Shown one piece after another: positions 42,970 through 52,603 of a stretch of DNA of 64,000 nucleotides (position 1 is its first letter; each line of letters starts with the position of its first letter). Position numbers and translations under genes: made by a program. Source of the stretch: Pseudomonas capeferrum (GTDB lineage: Bacteria; Pseudomonadota; Gammaproteobacteria; Pseudomonadales; Pseudomonadaceae); the NCBI RefSeq assembly GCF_000731675.1, contig NZ_JMIT01000002.1:781456-845455 (forward strand), read 5' to 3'. Below the pieces are notes generated by a model. The model worked only from the letters and a program-made list of their open reading frames with translations. It was not told the origin of the DNA and searched no databases.

Positions 42970-43686
42970 ATGCAAATCCCTCGTCGCGGCACTGCCCTGA
43001 TCCTGTCGTGCGGGCTGCTCGCCAGCCTGCCTGCGCTGGCGGCCGAAGAGCCGCGCTACAACCAGGTATCGCTGCGTGCCGAAGTCAGCAAGGAAGTGCC
43101 GCGCGACCTGATGGTCGTGACCCTCTACAGCGAAGCGCAGAACAGCGACCCGGGCAAGCTTGCCAAAGAGATCACCGAGACCATGAACAAGGCTGTGCAG
43201 CAGTCTCGCCAGGTCAAGGACGTGAAGATCAGCCAGGGCAGCCGCAACAGCTACCCGGTGTACGACAGCAAAGGGCAAAAGATCACCGGCTGGCGTGAAC
43301 GTGCCGAGCTGCGCCTGGAGAGCGCCAACTTCCCAGCCCTGTCGCAACTGACCGCCGACCTGTTGCAGGCGCTGAAAATGGGCGGCATGGACTTCTCCAT
43401 CGCCCCGGCCACGCGCAAGGCCAGCGAGGACGACCTGCTCAAGGACGCCGTCAATGCCTTCAAGGCACGCGCTCAGTTGGCCACCGAGGCACTGGGGGGC
43501 AAGGGCTACAAAGTGGTCAACCTGAACCTCAACAGCAGCGGTTACCCGCGCCCTTATATGCGCAGCGCACCGATGGCCATGAAGGCTATGGCGGGTGACG
43601 AAGCGGCACCGGCGCCGGATATCGAGGCGGGCACCAGCGAAGTCAGCATGAATGCCGATGGCTTGATCGAAGTTCAGATGCCTTGA
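42970..43686 (+). CDS. Periplasmic SIMPL-domain (DUF541) protein
   Basis: This 238-residue protein has a signal peptide (MQIPRRGTALILSCGLLASLPALAA, cleaved near residue 25) and a SIMPL domain starting with the beta strand YNQVSLRAEVSKEVPRDLMVV. Related proteins such as E. coli YggE and BP26 of Brucella form ring-like oligomers and have been tied to oxidative stress and membrane protection, but the biochemical role is unknown. ATG 42970 follows AAGGAG and gives a proper signal peptide. It diverges from roxS. Confidence 0.85.
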   Translation: MQIPRRGTALILSCGLLASLPALAAEEPRYNQVSLRAEVSKEVPRDLMVVTLYSEAQNSDPGKLAKEITETMNKAVQQSRQVKDVKISQGSRNSYPVYDSKGQKITGWRERAELRLESANFPALSQLTADLLQALKMGGMDFSIAPATRKASEDDLLKDAVNAFKARAQLATEALGGKGYKVVNLNLNSSGYPRPYMRSAPMAMKAMAGDEAAPAPDIEAGTSEVSMNADGLIEVQMP

Positions 43687-43694
43687 GGCACAGT

Positions 43695-43711
43695 GGGGCG
43701 CGTTGCGCCCC
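43695..43711 (+). terminator. Hairpin after the SIMPL gene
   Basis: GGGGCGC (43695-43701) pairs with GCGCCCC (43705-43711) around a three-base loop, nine bases after the stop codon, followed by CTTCT. It is a probable but not strong terminator. Confidence 0.5.
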
Positions 43712-44010
43712 CTTCTGGCCAGCCCCACAGCAGGGCCACTTTTAGCGTTTTCAGACATCTCCTACGCACCCTGACGGTGCATGCCTACAATTCCTCCCCC
43801 TCGTAACATTCAGCAAAAAGCCATCATTTTGCCCTCGCAAACGTTTAACTTCGCCAAAAGTTATACTGATGCGACATCCATGTACGGTCGTTCCACATTT
43901 CTGGCGCCAACTATCCTTCCGAGTGTTGCATTGGGAATAGCCCCTGCATAAGTATCCTCAGGTCGGCTCACGAGGCCACCTCAATCAAAAATGACAACAA
44001 TGAGGCCACC
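43712..44010 (+). other. Leader region of the dipeptide locus, no gene seen
   Basis: About 300 bases separate the SIMPL gene from the first binding-protein gene. No convincing coding frame is present. The part 43795-43870 is AT-rich and includes TATACT at 43862-43867, which could be a -10 element, but no good -35 was found; I also found no GG-N10-GC pair for sigma-54. The promoter for the dpp locus probably lies here. Confidence 0.5.
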
Positions 44011-45636
44011 ATGCTCAAACACGCAGTCATTCCGTTCCTGCTTGGCGCAGGTTTGCTCGCTGGCGCCCCCCACGCCCACGCGGCGTCCAACCTGGTGTTC
44101 TGCTCCGAAGGCAGCCCCGCCGGCTTCGACCCAGGGCAGTACACAACGGGAACCGACTTCGACGCCTCGGCCGAGACCGTGTTCAACCGCCTGACCCAGT
44201 TCGAACGTGGCGGTACCGCCGTGATTCCGGGCCTGGCGAAAAAATGGGAAGTGTCCGACGACGGCAAGGCCTACATTTTCCACCTGCGCGAAGGGGTCAA
44301 GTTCCACACCACTGACTACTTCAAGCCAAGCCGCCCGTTCGATGCCGACGACGTGCTGTTCACCTTCAACCGCATGCTCGACAAGGACCACCCGTTCCGT
44401 AAGGCCTACCCCACCGAGTTCCCCTACTTCACCGACATGGGCATGGACAAGAACATTGCCAAGCTGGAGAAAGTCGACGAACACACGGTCAAGTTCACCC
44501 TCAACGACGTCGACGCCGCGTTCATCCAGAACCTGGCGATGAGTTTCGCCTCCATTCAGTCGGCCGAGTACGCCGACCAATTGCTCAAGGGGGGCAAGGC
44601 CGCCGACCTCAACCAGAAGCCGATCGGCACCGGCCCGTTCGTGTTCAGCAAGTACCAGAAAGACGCGCAGATCCGTTTCAAGGGCAACAAGGACTACTGG
44701 AAACCCGAGGACGTGAAGATCGACAACCTGATCTTCGCCATCACCACCGATGCCTCGGTGCGCATGCAGAAGCTGAAAAAGGGCGAGTGCCAGGTCACCT
44801 TGTTTCCGCGGCCGGCGGACATCGAGCCGCTCAAGGCCGACAAGAACCTGCAGATGCCGCATCAGGCCGGCTTCAACCTCGGTTACATCGCCTACAACGT
44901 GATGGACAAGATCAAGGGCAGCGACGCACCCAACCCCATGGCCAAGCTCGAAGTGCGCCAGGCACTGGACATGGCGGTGGACAAGAAGAAGATCATCGAA
45001 TCGGTTTACCAGGGTGCCGGTCAGTTGGCGGTAAACGGCATGCCGCCCACCCAGTGGTCCTATGACGACAGTATCAAGGACGCCACCTACGACCCGGAAA
45101 AGGCCAAACAGCTGCTCAAGCAAGCCGGCATCAAGGAAGGCACCGAGATCACCCTGTGGGCCATGCCGGTGCAACGCCCGTACAACCCAAATGCCAAGCT
45201 GATGGCTGAAATGCTGCAAGCCGACTGGGCAAAGATCGGCATCAAGGCAAAAATCGTCAGCTATGAATGGGGCGAGTACATCAAGCGCTCAAAAGGCGGC
45301 GAACAAGGCGCCATGCTGATTGGCTGGAGCGGCGACAACGGTGACCCGGACAACTGGCTGGGCACCCTGTACGGCTGCGATGCCGTCGACGGCAACAACT
45401 TCTCCAAGTGGTGCTACAAGCCTTACGACGACCTGATCAAGCAGGCCAAGGCCACCTCGGACCAGGCCAAGCGCACCGAGCTGTACCAGCAGGCGCAGCA
45501 CATCCTCAAGGAGCAGGTGCCGATCACCCCGATCGCCCACTCCACCGTGTACCAGCCCATGAGCGCCAAGGTGAAGGACTTCAAGATCAGCCCGTTCGCG
45601 TTGAACGCCTTCTACGGCGTCAGCGTGGACAAATAG
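44011..45636 (+). CDS. dppA: Dipeptide ABC transporter substrate-binding protein (first copy)
   Basis: This 541-residue SBP family 5 protein has a signal peptide ending around HAHA (residue 26) and begins the mature part with NLVFCSEGSPAGFDPGQY. Segments LREGVKFHTTDYFKPSRPFDADDVLFTFNRM and GTGPFVFSKYQKDAQIRFKGN are typical of DppA. It delivers di- and tripeptides to DppBC. It is very similar to the next gene along its whole length, so the pair arose by tandem duplication. In P. aeruginosa the matching locus holds several dppA paralogues. Confidence 0.93.
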   Translation: MLKHAVIPFLLGAGLLAGAPHAHAASNLVFCSEGSPAGFDPGQYTTGTDFDASAETVFNRLTQFERGGTAVIPGLAKKWEVSDDGKAYIFHLREGVKFHTTDYFKPSRPFDADDVLFTFNRMLDKDHPFRKAYPTEFPYFTDMGMDKNIAKLEKVDEHTVKFTLNDVDAAFIQNLAMSFASIQSAEYADQLLKGGKAADLNQKPIGTGPFVFSKYQKDAQIRFKGNKDYWKPEDVKIDNLIFAITTDASVRMQKLKKGECQVTLFPRPADIEPLKADKNLQMPHQAGFNLGYIAYNVMDKIKGSDAPNPMAKLEVRQALDMAVDKKKIIESVYQGAGQLAVNGMPPTQWSYDDSIKDATYDPEKAKQLLKQAGIKEGTEITLWAMPVQRPYNPNAKLMAEMLQADWAKIGIKAKIVSYEWGEYIKRSKGGEQGAMLIGWSGDNGDPDNWLGTLYGCDAVDGNNFSKWCYKPYDDLIKQAKATSDQAKRTELYQQAQHILKEQVPITPIAHSTVYQPMSAKVKDFKISPFALNAFYGVSVDK

Positions 45637-45785
45637 GGTAGATCCCGGCACCCGCCAGGCGGCGGGTGCCAGCCCCACCAGATCCGATCACAGCATACCG
45701 CCCCGCCGCCATCCGCAGCGGGATCGGCGAACTGTTGCCGCCATTCGTACCCCGAGCCGGCGAAACAGACCAACAAGGACTTGCC

Positions 45786-47378
45786 ATGCGCCCTGCCACC
45801 CCCCTTTCGACCCTGCTCGCGCTGGGCCTGATAAGCCTCTCCCCGGCCCTGCTCGCAAAAAACCTGGTGTTCTGCTCCGAAGGCAGCCCGGCCGGCTTCG
45901 ACACGGCACAGTACACCAGCGCCACCGACAACGACGCCGCCGAACCGCTGTACAACCGCCTGGTCGAGTTCGAGCGCGGTGGCACGGCGGTGCAGCCGGC
46001 CCTGGCCACCCAATGGGACGTGTCTGACGATGGGCTGCGCTACACCTTCCACCTGCGTGAGGGGGTGAAGTTCCACGCCAACAAGGCGTTCAGCCCCAGC
46101 CGCGACTTCAATGCCGACGACGTGCTGTTCACCTTCAACCGCATGCTCGACAAGGGCCACCCGTTCCGTCAGGCCTACCCCACCGAATTCCCCTACTTCG
46201 TCAGCATGGGCCTGGACAAGAACATCGCCCGCCTCGAAAAGACCGGGCCGCTGACCGTGATGTTCACCCTGAACAAGGTCGACGCCGCCTTCGTGCAGAA
46301 CCTGGCCATGAGCTTCGCCTCGGTGCTGTCCGCCGAGTACGCCGAGCACTTGATGGCCAACGGACGCCCCAGCGACATCAACCAGCAGCCCATCGGCACC
46401 GGACCGTTCGTGTTCCAGCGCTACCAGAAGGATTCGCAGATCCGCTTCAAGGGCAACAAGGCGTACTGGGCGCCGGGCCAGGTGAAAATCGACAACCTGG
46501 TGTTTTCGATCAACATCGACCCCTCGGTACGTATCCAGAAGCTGCGGCGCAACGAATGCCAGGTCACCCTGCACCCGCGCCCCGCCGACCTGCCGGCGCT
46601 CAAGGCCGATAACAAACTCGAAGTGCTGCAGCAACCTGGCTTCAACCTCGGCTACATCGCCTACAACACCCAGCACCCGCCGTTCGACCGCCTGCAAGTG
46701 CGCCAGGCCATGGACATGGCGGTGAACAAGCAGGCGATCCTTCAGGCGGTGTATCAGGACTCCGGGCAGCGCGCAGTCAACGCCATGCCACCGACCCAGT
46801 GGTCCTATGACGACAGCCTTGAGGACGCGCCCTTCGACCCGCAAAAAGCCAAGCAACTGCTCAGGCAGGCCGGGGTCAAGGAAGGCACCGAAGTCACCCT
46901 GTGGGCCATGCCCGTGCAGCGCCCCTACAACCCAAATGCCAAGCTCATGGCCGAGATGCTCCAGGCCGACTGGAGCAAGCTTGGCTTCAAGGTACGTATC
47001 GTCAGCTACGAGTGGGGTGAATACCTCAAGCGCATGAAAAGCGGCGAGCACGACATTGCCCTGATCGGCTGGACCGGTGACAACGGCGACCCCGACAACT
47101 GGCTCGGCACCCTCTACAACTGCGACGCCATCGGCAGCAACAACTACTCCCGGTGGTGCGACCCGCAGTACGACAGCCTGGTCAAGCAAGCCAAGCAGGT
47201 GACCGACCGCGAACAACGCACCGCCCTCTACCGGCAGGCCCAGCAGCGGCTCAAGCAACAGGTGCCAATCACCCCGGTGGCGCACTCCACGGTGAACCAG
47301 CCGATCAGCATCAAGGTTGCCGATTTCAAGGTCAGCCCCTTTGGCCGCAACAATTTTTCCGGTGTGAGTGTTGATTAG
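45786..47378 (+). CDS. Dipeptide ABC transporter substrate-binding protein (second copy)
   Basis: This 530-residue protein is a close paralogue of the preceding one: NLVFCSEGSPAGFD, EFPYFVSMGLDKNIARLEK and NGDPDNWLGTLY occur in both in the same order, with a slightly shorter N-terminal loop (TDNDAAEPLYNRL). The signal peptide ends near ALLA (residue 24). ATG 45786 is chosen because it begins the signal peptide; the frame is open 40 codons further up. The binding pocket positions differ in part, so its peptide preference may differ. It probably shares DppBCDF. Confidence 0.92.
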   Translation: MRPATPLSTLLALGLISLSPALLAKNLVFCSEGSPAGFDTAQYTSATDNDAAEPLYNRLVEFERGGTAVQPALATQWDVSDDGLRYTFHLREGVKFHANKAFSPSRDFNADDVLFTFNRMLDKGHPFRQAYPTEFPYFVSMGLDKNIARLEKTGPLTVMFTLNKVDAAFVQNLAMSFASVLSAEYAEHLMANGRPSDINQQPIGTGPFVFQRYQKDSQIRFKGNKAYWAPGQVKIDNLVFSINIDPSVRIQKLRRNECQVTLHPRPADLPALKADNKLEVLQQPGFNLGYIAYNTQHPPFDRLQVRQAMDMAVNKQAILQAVYQDSGQRAVNAMPPTQWSYDDSLEDAPFDPQKAKQLLRQAGVKEGTEVTLWAMPVQRPYNPNAKLMAEMLQADWSKLGFKVRIVSYEWGEYLKRMKSGEHDIALIGWTGDNGDPDNWLGTLYNCDAIGSNNYSRWCDPQYDSLVKQAKQVTDREQRTALYRQAQQRLKQQVPITPVAHSTVNQPISIKVADFKVSPFGRNNFSGVSVD

Positions 47379-47415
47379 GCACTAGACGCTACAAACAACA
47401 CCCCTCCCCTGATTA

Positions 47416-47476
47416 GCCCGGCAACCCCGGGCAACTCTGGCAACACCGCAGCAACACGCCCGGCTCACAAGGCCGG
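47416..47476 (+). repeat. Two small hairpins between second binding protein and porin gene
   Basis: GCCCGG (47416-47421) pairs with CCGGGC (47427-47432), and CCGGC (47460-47464) pairs with GCCGG (47472-47476). They lie in the 131-base gap upstream of the porin. Without U-runs they may be stabilising structures or processing signals that set the ratio of binding protein to porin. Confidence 0.45.
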
Positions 47477-47509
47477 TAATAACTAGAAAAAGGAAAGGGA
47501 GTTTTCACC

Positions 47510-48889
47510 TTGAGACTATTCACCTCAACCGCACTGGCATTGACCCTCGGCAGCGTCTGCTCCGTGGCCGAAGCCGAACCCCAAAGCCAGGCCTACGTCC
47601 CACTCAGCCTCAAGACCAGCAGTGAACAAGACCAGGCGACCGGCTTCATCGACGGCCAAAGCGTCTCTGGCAGCACTCGTAACTGGTATGCCCGCGAGCG
47701 CGCCACCCGCGCCCCGCTCTGGAAGTACTACAAGCGCGACGGTACTCGCCACGACACCCACAGCCGCGAGAACTGGCTGCAGGGCACCATCCTCAACTAC
47801 AGCTCGGGCTTTACCCAAGGCACCGTCGGTATTGCCGTCGAAGCCGCCGGCTATAATGCCATTGCCCTGCAACAGAGCCGCGAGGCAATCGCCGGGCCCA
47901 ACAACCGCACGCTGACCCACAGCGACGGCGACCCCGTGGGCCAGTGGAGCAAGCTGGGCCTGGGCAACATCAAGGCCCGCGTGTCCAACACCACGCTCAC
48001 TCTCGGCCGCCAGTCGGTGGACACGCCGATGATCGCCTACATTGGCAACCGCGCCCTGCCATCGAGCTTCCAGGGCGCCTTCCTGCACAGCGCCGAATTC
48101 GACAACCTGTCGTTCGACCTGGGCACCTTCGACCGCGTCTCGCCCCGAACCGAACAAAGCCTCAGCAAGTTCCGCTCCGAGTACGGCGCCGCCGGCGTCG
48201 AGACCGACCGCGCCAGCACTGCCGGGGTCAACTACCAGCCGTTCAAAAGCCTGAGCACCAGCCTGTACGCCACCAAGGTCGACGACTTCTGGAACCAGTA
48301 CTACTTCGGCGCCAACCACGTGCTGGGCGACAGCGCCGTGCTCAGCCTGAGCACCGGCCTGAACTACTACAAGACCGTGGATGCAGGCAGCAAGAAGATG
48401 GGCGAGATCGACAACGACACTTACAGCCTGTCGCTCGCCCTCACCCACCAGGCCCACACCCTCAGCGCGTCATGGCAACAGGTCAACGGCAACGAGTACT
48501 TCGACTACCTGCACGAAACCAACGGCATCTACCTGGCCAACTCGCTGCTCTCGGACTTCAACGGCCCGAACGAGAAATCGCTGCAGCTTTCCTATGTGCT
48601 GAACATGGCGCCGTATGGCGTGCCGGGCCTCAAGTTCAACCTGTACAACGCCCGCGGCTGGGGCATCGATGGCACCCATTACCGGGGCACTGCCTATGAC
48701 GTCAACGGCATGGACGGCGAGACCCACTACGAGTGGGGCATCGGCACCAGCTACGCCGTGCAGAGCGGCCCGCTGAAGGACACCAGTATCCGCGCCACCT
48801 ACACCGCGCACCGCGCCAGCAAGGCGCAGGCCGATGGCAGCCTGGACGAGTTCCGCCTGGTGACCACCATTCCGTTCAACATCCTCTGA
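47510..48889 (+). CDS. OprD-family outer-membrane porin (OpdP-like)
   Basis: This 459-residue protein starts at TTG with GGGAG eight bases upstream, has a signal peptide ending near AEAE (residue 23-24), and continues as the OprD/outer membrane porin family with FIDGQSVSGSTRNWYARE and the loop segment SRENWLQGTILNYSSGFTQGTVGIA, ending in the C-terminal aromatic-rich beta strand (RLVTTIPFNIL). Position inside the dipeptide locus matches opdP of P. aeruginosa, a glycine-glutamate dipeptide porin. It probably lets peptides cross the outer membrane for the neighbouring binding proteins. Confidence 0.9.
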   Translation: MRLFTSTALALTLGSVCSVAEAEPQSQAYVPLSLKTSSEQDQATGFIDGQSVSGSTRNWYARERATRAPLWKYYKRDGTRHDTHSRENWLQGTILNYSSGFTQGTVGIAVEAAGYNAIALQQSREAIAGPNNRTLTHSDGDPVGQWSKLGLGNIKARVSNTTLTLGRQSVDTPMIAYIGNRALPSSFQGAFLHSAEFDNLSFDLGTFDRVSPRTEQSLSKFRSEYGAAGVETDRASTAGVNYQPFKSLSTSLYATKVDDFWNQYYFGANHVLGDSAVLSLSTGLNYYKTVDAGSKKMGEIDNDTYSLSLALTHQAHTLSASWQQVNGNEYFDYLHETNGIYLANSLLSDFNGPNEKSLQLSYVLNMAPYGVPGLKFNLYNARGWGIDGTHYRGTAYDVNGMDGETHYEWGIGTSYAVQSGPLKDTSIRATYTAHRASKAQADGSLDEFRLVTTIPFNIL

Positions 48890-48973
48890 CCGATGACGCC
48901 ACGGCCTGCCTCACCCACTGAAAAAAACAGGCCGTGGCGGCTACGCTGGAATCAATGCTTGCAGGGAGTACTC

Positions 48974-50569
48974 ATGAAATCGCTACCGCTCCACGCTGCC
49001 TTGGCAGCGCTCATCCTGGGCAGCGCCGCGCCGCTTGCGGCCAAGCCGCTGGTGGTGTGTACCGAAGCCAGCCCCGAGGGTTTCGACGTCGTCCAGTACA
49101 CCACCGCCGTGACGTTCGATGCCTCGTCCGAAACGCTGTTCAATCGCCTGGTCGATTTCACACCTGGGACTACCGACATCCAGCCAGCCCTGGCCGAGCG
49201 CTGGGACATCTCAGCCGATGGCCTGACCTACACCTTCCACCTACGCCAGGGGGTGAAGTTCCACACCACCGACTACTTCACCCCTACCCGCGACTTCAAT
49301 GCCGATGACGTGCTGTGGAGCCTGCGCCGCCAACTCGACCCGCAACACCCCTGGCACGACAAGACCAGCGTCGGCTATCCATATTTCGAAAGCATGGCCT
49401 TTGGCAAATTACTCAAGTCGGTGGACAAGACCGACGATCGCACCGTGGTCATCACCCTGACCCGCCCTGAAGCACCGTTTCTGCGCGACATGGCCATGGG
49501 CTTCACCTCGATCTACTCCGCCGAGTACGGCGACCAGTTGCTCAAGGCTGGCAAGACCGGCGACCTCAACAGCAAGCCGATCGGCACCGGCCCGTTCATC
49601 TTCCAGCGCTACAACAAGGACGCCCAGGTACGCTACAAGCCCAACCCGGACTATTTCCGTGGCAAGCCACCGGCCGATGCCCTGATTTTCGCCATCGCCA
49701 ACGACAGCAACGTACGCCTGCAAAAGCTGCGCGCCAACGAATGCCAGGTGGCGCTGTACCCCAAGCCTGAGGACGTGCCGTCGATCAAGGCCGACCCCAA
49801 GCTCAAGGTGGCCAATACCGAAGCACTGGTCACCGGCTACATCGCCATGAACACCGAACACAAATACCTCAGCGATGTGCGTGTGCGCAAAGCCATCAAC
49901 ATGGCCTTCGACCGCCAGGCCCACGTCAACCAGCTGTTCGGCAAAGGCAATGCCGTGGTCGGCATCAACCCCTATCCGCCGAGCATGATCGGCTTCAACC
50001 GCGACAACCAAAACCCACCGCGCGACCTCGACCAGGCACGTGCGCTGCTCAAACAGGCCGGTGTGCCAGACGGTACGGTCATCACCCTGTTCACCCGCAG
50101 CGGCGGTGGCCCGACCAACCCCAACCCACGGCTGTCGGCGGAAATGCTCCAGGCCGACCTGGCCAAGGTCGGCATCAAGCTCGACATTCGCGTCATGGAG
50201 TGGGCAGAGATGCTGCGCCGGGCCAAAAAAGGCGAGGCCGACCTGGTTTCCACAGGCTGGGCAAGCGACAACGGCGACCCGGACAATTTCCTCACCCCGC
50301 TGCTCAGTTGCGAGGCGGCGAAAAATGGCGAGAACTACGCACGCTGGTGCAACTCGAAATTCCAGGCGCTGATCAACCAGGCCCGTCAGGTGACCGACAA
50401 CGGCGAGCGGGCAAGGCTCTATAGCGAGGCATTGAAGGTGTACGATGACGACCAACCCTGGATCAGCATGGCCCACCCCAAGATATTTACCGCCATGCGT
50501 GAGAACGTGGAGGGTTACGTGATCAACCCTCTGACCAACAACAACTTCGCCACCACCAAGGTGAAGTAG
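48974..50569 (+). CDS. Dipeptide/peptide ABC transporter substrate-binding protein (third, diverged copy)
   Basis: This 531-residue SBP family 5 protein has a signal peptide ending near PLAA (residue 25) and begins PLVVCTEASPEGFDVVQY. It is clearly related to the two other binding proteins but more distant (for example LWSLRRQLDPQHPWHDK in place of LFTFNRMLDKDHPFRK). ATG 48974 follows GGGAG; the 27 codons before it are not signal-like. Its position directly upstream of dppB matches dppA4 of P. aeruginosa. Confidence 0.92.
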   Translation: MKSLPLHAALAALILGSAAPLAAKPLVVCTEASPEGFDVVQYTTAVTFDASSETLFNRLVDFTPGTTDIQPALAERWDISADGLTYTFHLRQGVKFHTTDYFTPTRDFNADDVLWSLRRQLDPQHPWHDKTSVGYPYFESMAFGKLLKSVDKTDDRTVVITLTRPEAPFLRDMAMGFTSIYSAEYGDQLLKAGKTGDLNSKPIGTGPFIFQRYNKDAQVRYKPNPDYFRGKPPADALIFAIANDSNVRLQKLRANECQVALYPKPEDVPSIKADPKLKVANTEALVTGYIAMNTEHKYLSDVRVRKAINMAFDRQAHVNQLFGKGNAVVGINPYPPSMIGFNRDNQNPPRDLDQARALLKQAGVPDGTVITLFTRSGGGPTNPNPRLSAEMLQADLAKVGIKLDIRVMEWAEMLRRAKKGEADLVSTGWASDNGDPDNFLTPLLSCEAAKNGENYARWCNSKFQALINQARQVTDNGERARLYSEALKVYDDDQPWISMAHPKIFTAMRENVEGYVINPLTNNNFATTKVK

Positions 50570-50645
50570 AAAAACAACGACCGCTGGCAGCCCACACGGG
50601 GACCAGCGGCACTGCCGTACAACGGCTGATGAGGTAACCCCGACA

Positions 50646-51656
50646 ATGTTGAGTTTTATTGCCCGGCGCCTGGGCCTGCTGATCCCGACCTTTTTCGGTA
50701 TCACCTTGCTGACCTTCGCGCTCATACGCCTGATCCCCGGCGACCCGGTGGAAGTGATGATGGGCGAGCGCAGGGTCGACCCCGAAATGCACGCCCAGGC
50801 CATGGAGCGCCTGGGCCTGAACAAGCCGCTGCCGGTCCAGTACCTGGACTATGTGGGCAAGCTCGCCCAGGGTGACCTGGGTGAATCGCTGCGCACCCGC
50901 GAAAGCGTGTGGACCGAATTCCTCACCCTGTTCCCCGCCACCTTGGAGCTGGCCTTTGCCGCGCTGCTGTTCGCCGGCATCGTCGGGTTGCTGGCCGGGG
51001 TGATCGCCGCGCTCAAGCGCGGCTCGCTGTTCGATCACGGGGTCATGGGCATTTCGCTCGCCGGGTACTCCATGCCGATCTTCTGGTGGGGGCTGATCCT
51101 GATCATGTTCTTCTCGGTCAGCCTGGGCTGGACGCCGGTGTCCGGGCGCATCGACCTGCTCTACGACATCGAGCCGAAAACCGGTTTCATGTTGATCGAT
51201 ACCCTGCTCAGCGACGAAGAGGGCGCGTTCAAGGACGCCGTGATGCACCTGATCCTGCCGGCCATCGTGCTGGGCACCATTCCGCTGGCGGTGATCGCCC
51301 GCATGACCCGCTCGTCGATGCTCGAAGTGCTGCGCGAAGACTACATCCGCACCGCCCGCGCCAAGGGCCTGTCGCCGGCCCGCGTGGTGTTCGTGCACGG
51401 CCTGCGCAATGCGCTGATCCCGGTGCTCACTGTATTCGGCCTGCAGGTCGGCACGTTGCTGGCCGGTGCGGTGCTTACCGAAACCATCTTTTCCTGGCCG
51501 GGCATCGGCAAGTGGCTGATCGAAGCCATCGGTGCCCGTGACTACCCCGTGGTCCAGAACGGCATCCTCTTGATCGCCTGCCTGGTGATTCTGGTCAACT
51601 TCGTCGTGGACATCCTCTACGGCCTGGCCAACCCACGCATCCGTCATCAGCGCTGA
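50646..51656 (+). CDS. dppB: Dipeptide ABC transporter permease DppB
   Basis: This 336-residue inner-membrane protein begins MLSFIARRLGLLIPTFFGITLLTF, typical of DppB/OppB, has six membrane helices and the ABC-binding EAA loop IRTARAKGLSPARVVFVHGLRNALIPV near residues 236-262. It forms the translocation channel with DppC. The gene follows the third binding protein by 76 bases and is 10 bases from dppC. Confidence 0.96.
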   Translation: MLSFIARRLGLLIPTFFGITLLTFALIRLIPGDPVEVMMGERRVDPEMHAQAMERLGLNKPLPVQYLDYVGKLAQGDLGESLRTRESVWTEFLTLFPATLELAFAALLFAGIVGLLAGVIAALKRGSLFDHGVMGISLAGYSMPIFWWGLILIMFFSVSLGWTPVSGRIDLLYDIEPKTGFMLIDTLLSDEEGAFKDAVMHLILPAIVLGTIPLAVIARMTRSSMLEVLREDYIRTARAKGLSPARVVFVHGLRNALIPVLTVFGLQVGTLLAGAVLTETIFSWPGIGKWLIEAIGARDYPVVQNGILLIACLVILVNFVVDILYGLANPRIRHQR

Positions 51657-51666
51657 GGCCCCCGCC

Positions 51667-52593
51667 ATGACCAGTCCACTTGCAAAACCCGTCACACCGG
51701 CCAGCCCGGTGGACCAAAGCCTGCTCTACCCCTCGCCGTACAAGGAATTCTGGCACGCCTTCTCGCGCAACAAGGGCGCGGTGATGGGCCTGGCCTTCAT
51801 GTGCCTGGTGGTGTTCTGCGCCCTGTTCGCCCCCTGGGTCGCCCCGCATGACCCGAGCGAGCAGTACCGCGACTTCCTGCTGACCCCACCGGTGTGGCTC
51901 GAAGGGGGTACCTGGCAATTCATCCTCGGTACCGACGAGCTGGGTCGCGACCTGCTGTCGCGGTTGATCCAGGGTGCCCGGCTGTCATTGCTGATCGGCT
52001 TGTCGTCGGTGGTGATTTCGCTGATCCCGGGGATTCTGCTGGGCCTGCTGGCCGGCTTCTTCCCGCACTTGCTCGGCCCCTCGATCATGCGCCTGATGGA
52101 CGTGATGCTGGCCCTGCCGTCGCTGTTGCTGGCGGTGGCCATCGTCGCCATCCTAGGCCCCGGCCTGCTCAACACGGTGATCGCCATCGCCATCGTCTCG
52201 CTGCCCGCCTATGTGCGCCTGACCCGCGCCGCAGTGATGGGTGAACTGAACCGCGACTACGTCACCGCCGCCCGCCTGGCCGGTGCCAGCCTGCCGCGCC
52301 TGATGTTCGTCACTGTGCTGCCCAACTGCATGGCGCCGTTGATCGTGCAGGCCACCTTGAGTTTCTCTTCGGCGATCCTCGACGCCGCGGCCCTGGGTTT
52401 CCTGGGCCTGGGCGTGCAACCGCCAACGCCCGAGTGGGGCACCATGCTGGCCTCGGCCCGCGACTACATCGAACGCGCCTGGTGGGTGGTCAGCCTGCCT
52501 GGGGTGACCATTCTGCTCAGCGTGCTGGCAATCAACCTGATGGGCGACGGACTGCGTGATGCGCTGGACCCGAAACTCAAGAACGCCGCCTGA
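51667..52593 (+). CDS. dppC: Dipeptide ABC transporter permease DppC
   Basis: This 308-residue permease has the OppC-type N-terminal extension ([23 protein letters not shown]), the [21 protein letters not shown] motif and the EAA loop [25 protein letters not shown]. It pairs with DppB. dppD starts 10 bases after its stop codon. Confidence 0.96.
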   Translation: MTSPLAKPVTPASPVDQSLLYPSPYKEFWHAFSRNKGAVMGLAFMCLVVFCALFAPWVAPHDPSEQYRDFLLTPPVWLEGGTWQFILGTDELGRDLLSRLIQGARLSLLIGLSSVVISLIPGILLGLLAGFFPHLLGPSIMRLMDVMLALPSLLLAVAIVAILGPGLLNTVIAIAIVSLPAYVRLTRAAVMGELNRDYVTAARLAGASLPRLMFVTVLPNCMAPLIVQATLSFSSAILDAAALGFLGLGVQPPTPEWGTMLASARDYIERAWWVVSLPGVTILLSVLAINLMGDGLRDALDPKLKNAA

Positions 52594-52603
52594 GGAGAAC
52601 GCC

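Noticed and set aside
43861..43990. Possible sigma-54 promoter before the first dpp SBP
   Set aside because: I looked for GG-N10-GC spacing around TTCTGGCGCCAAC and TTGCATTGGG and found no pair at the right distance.
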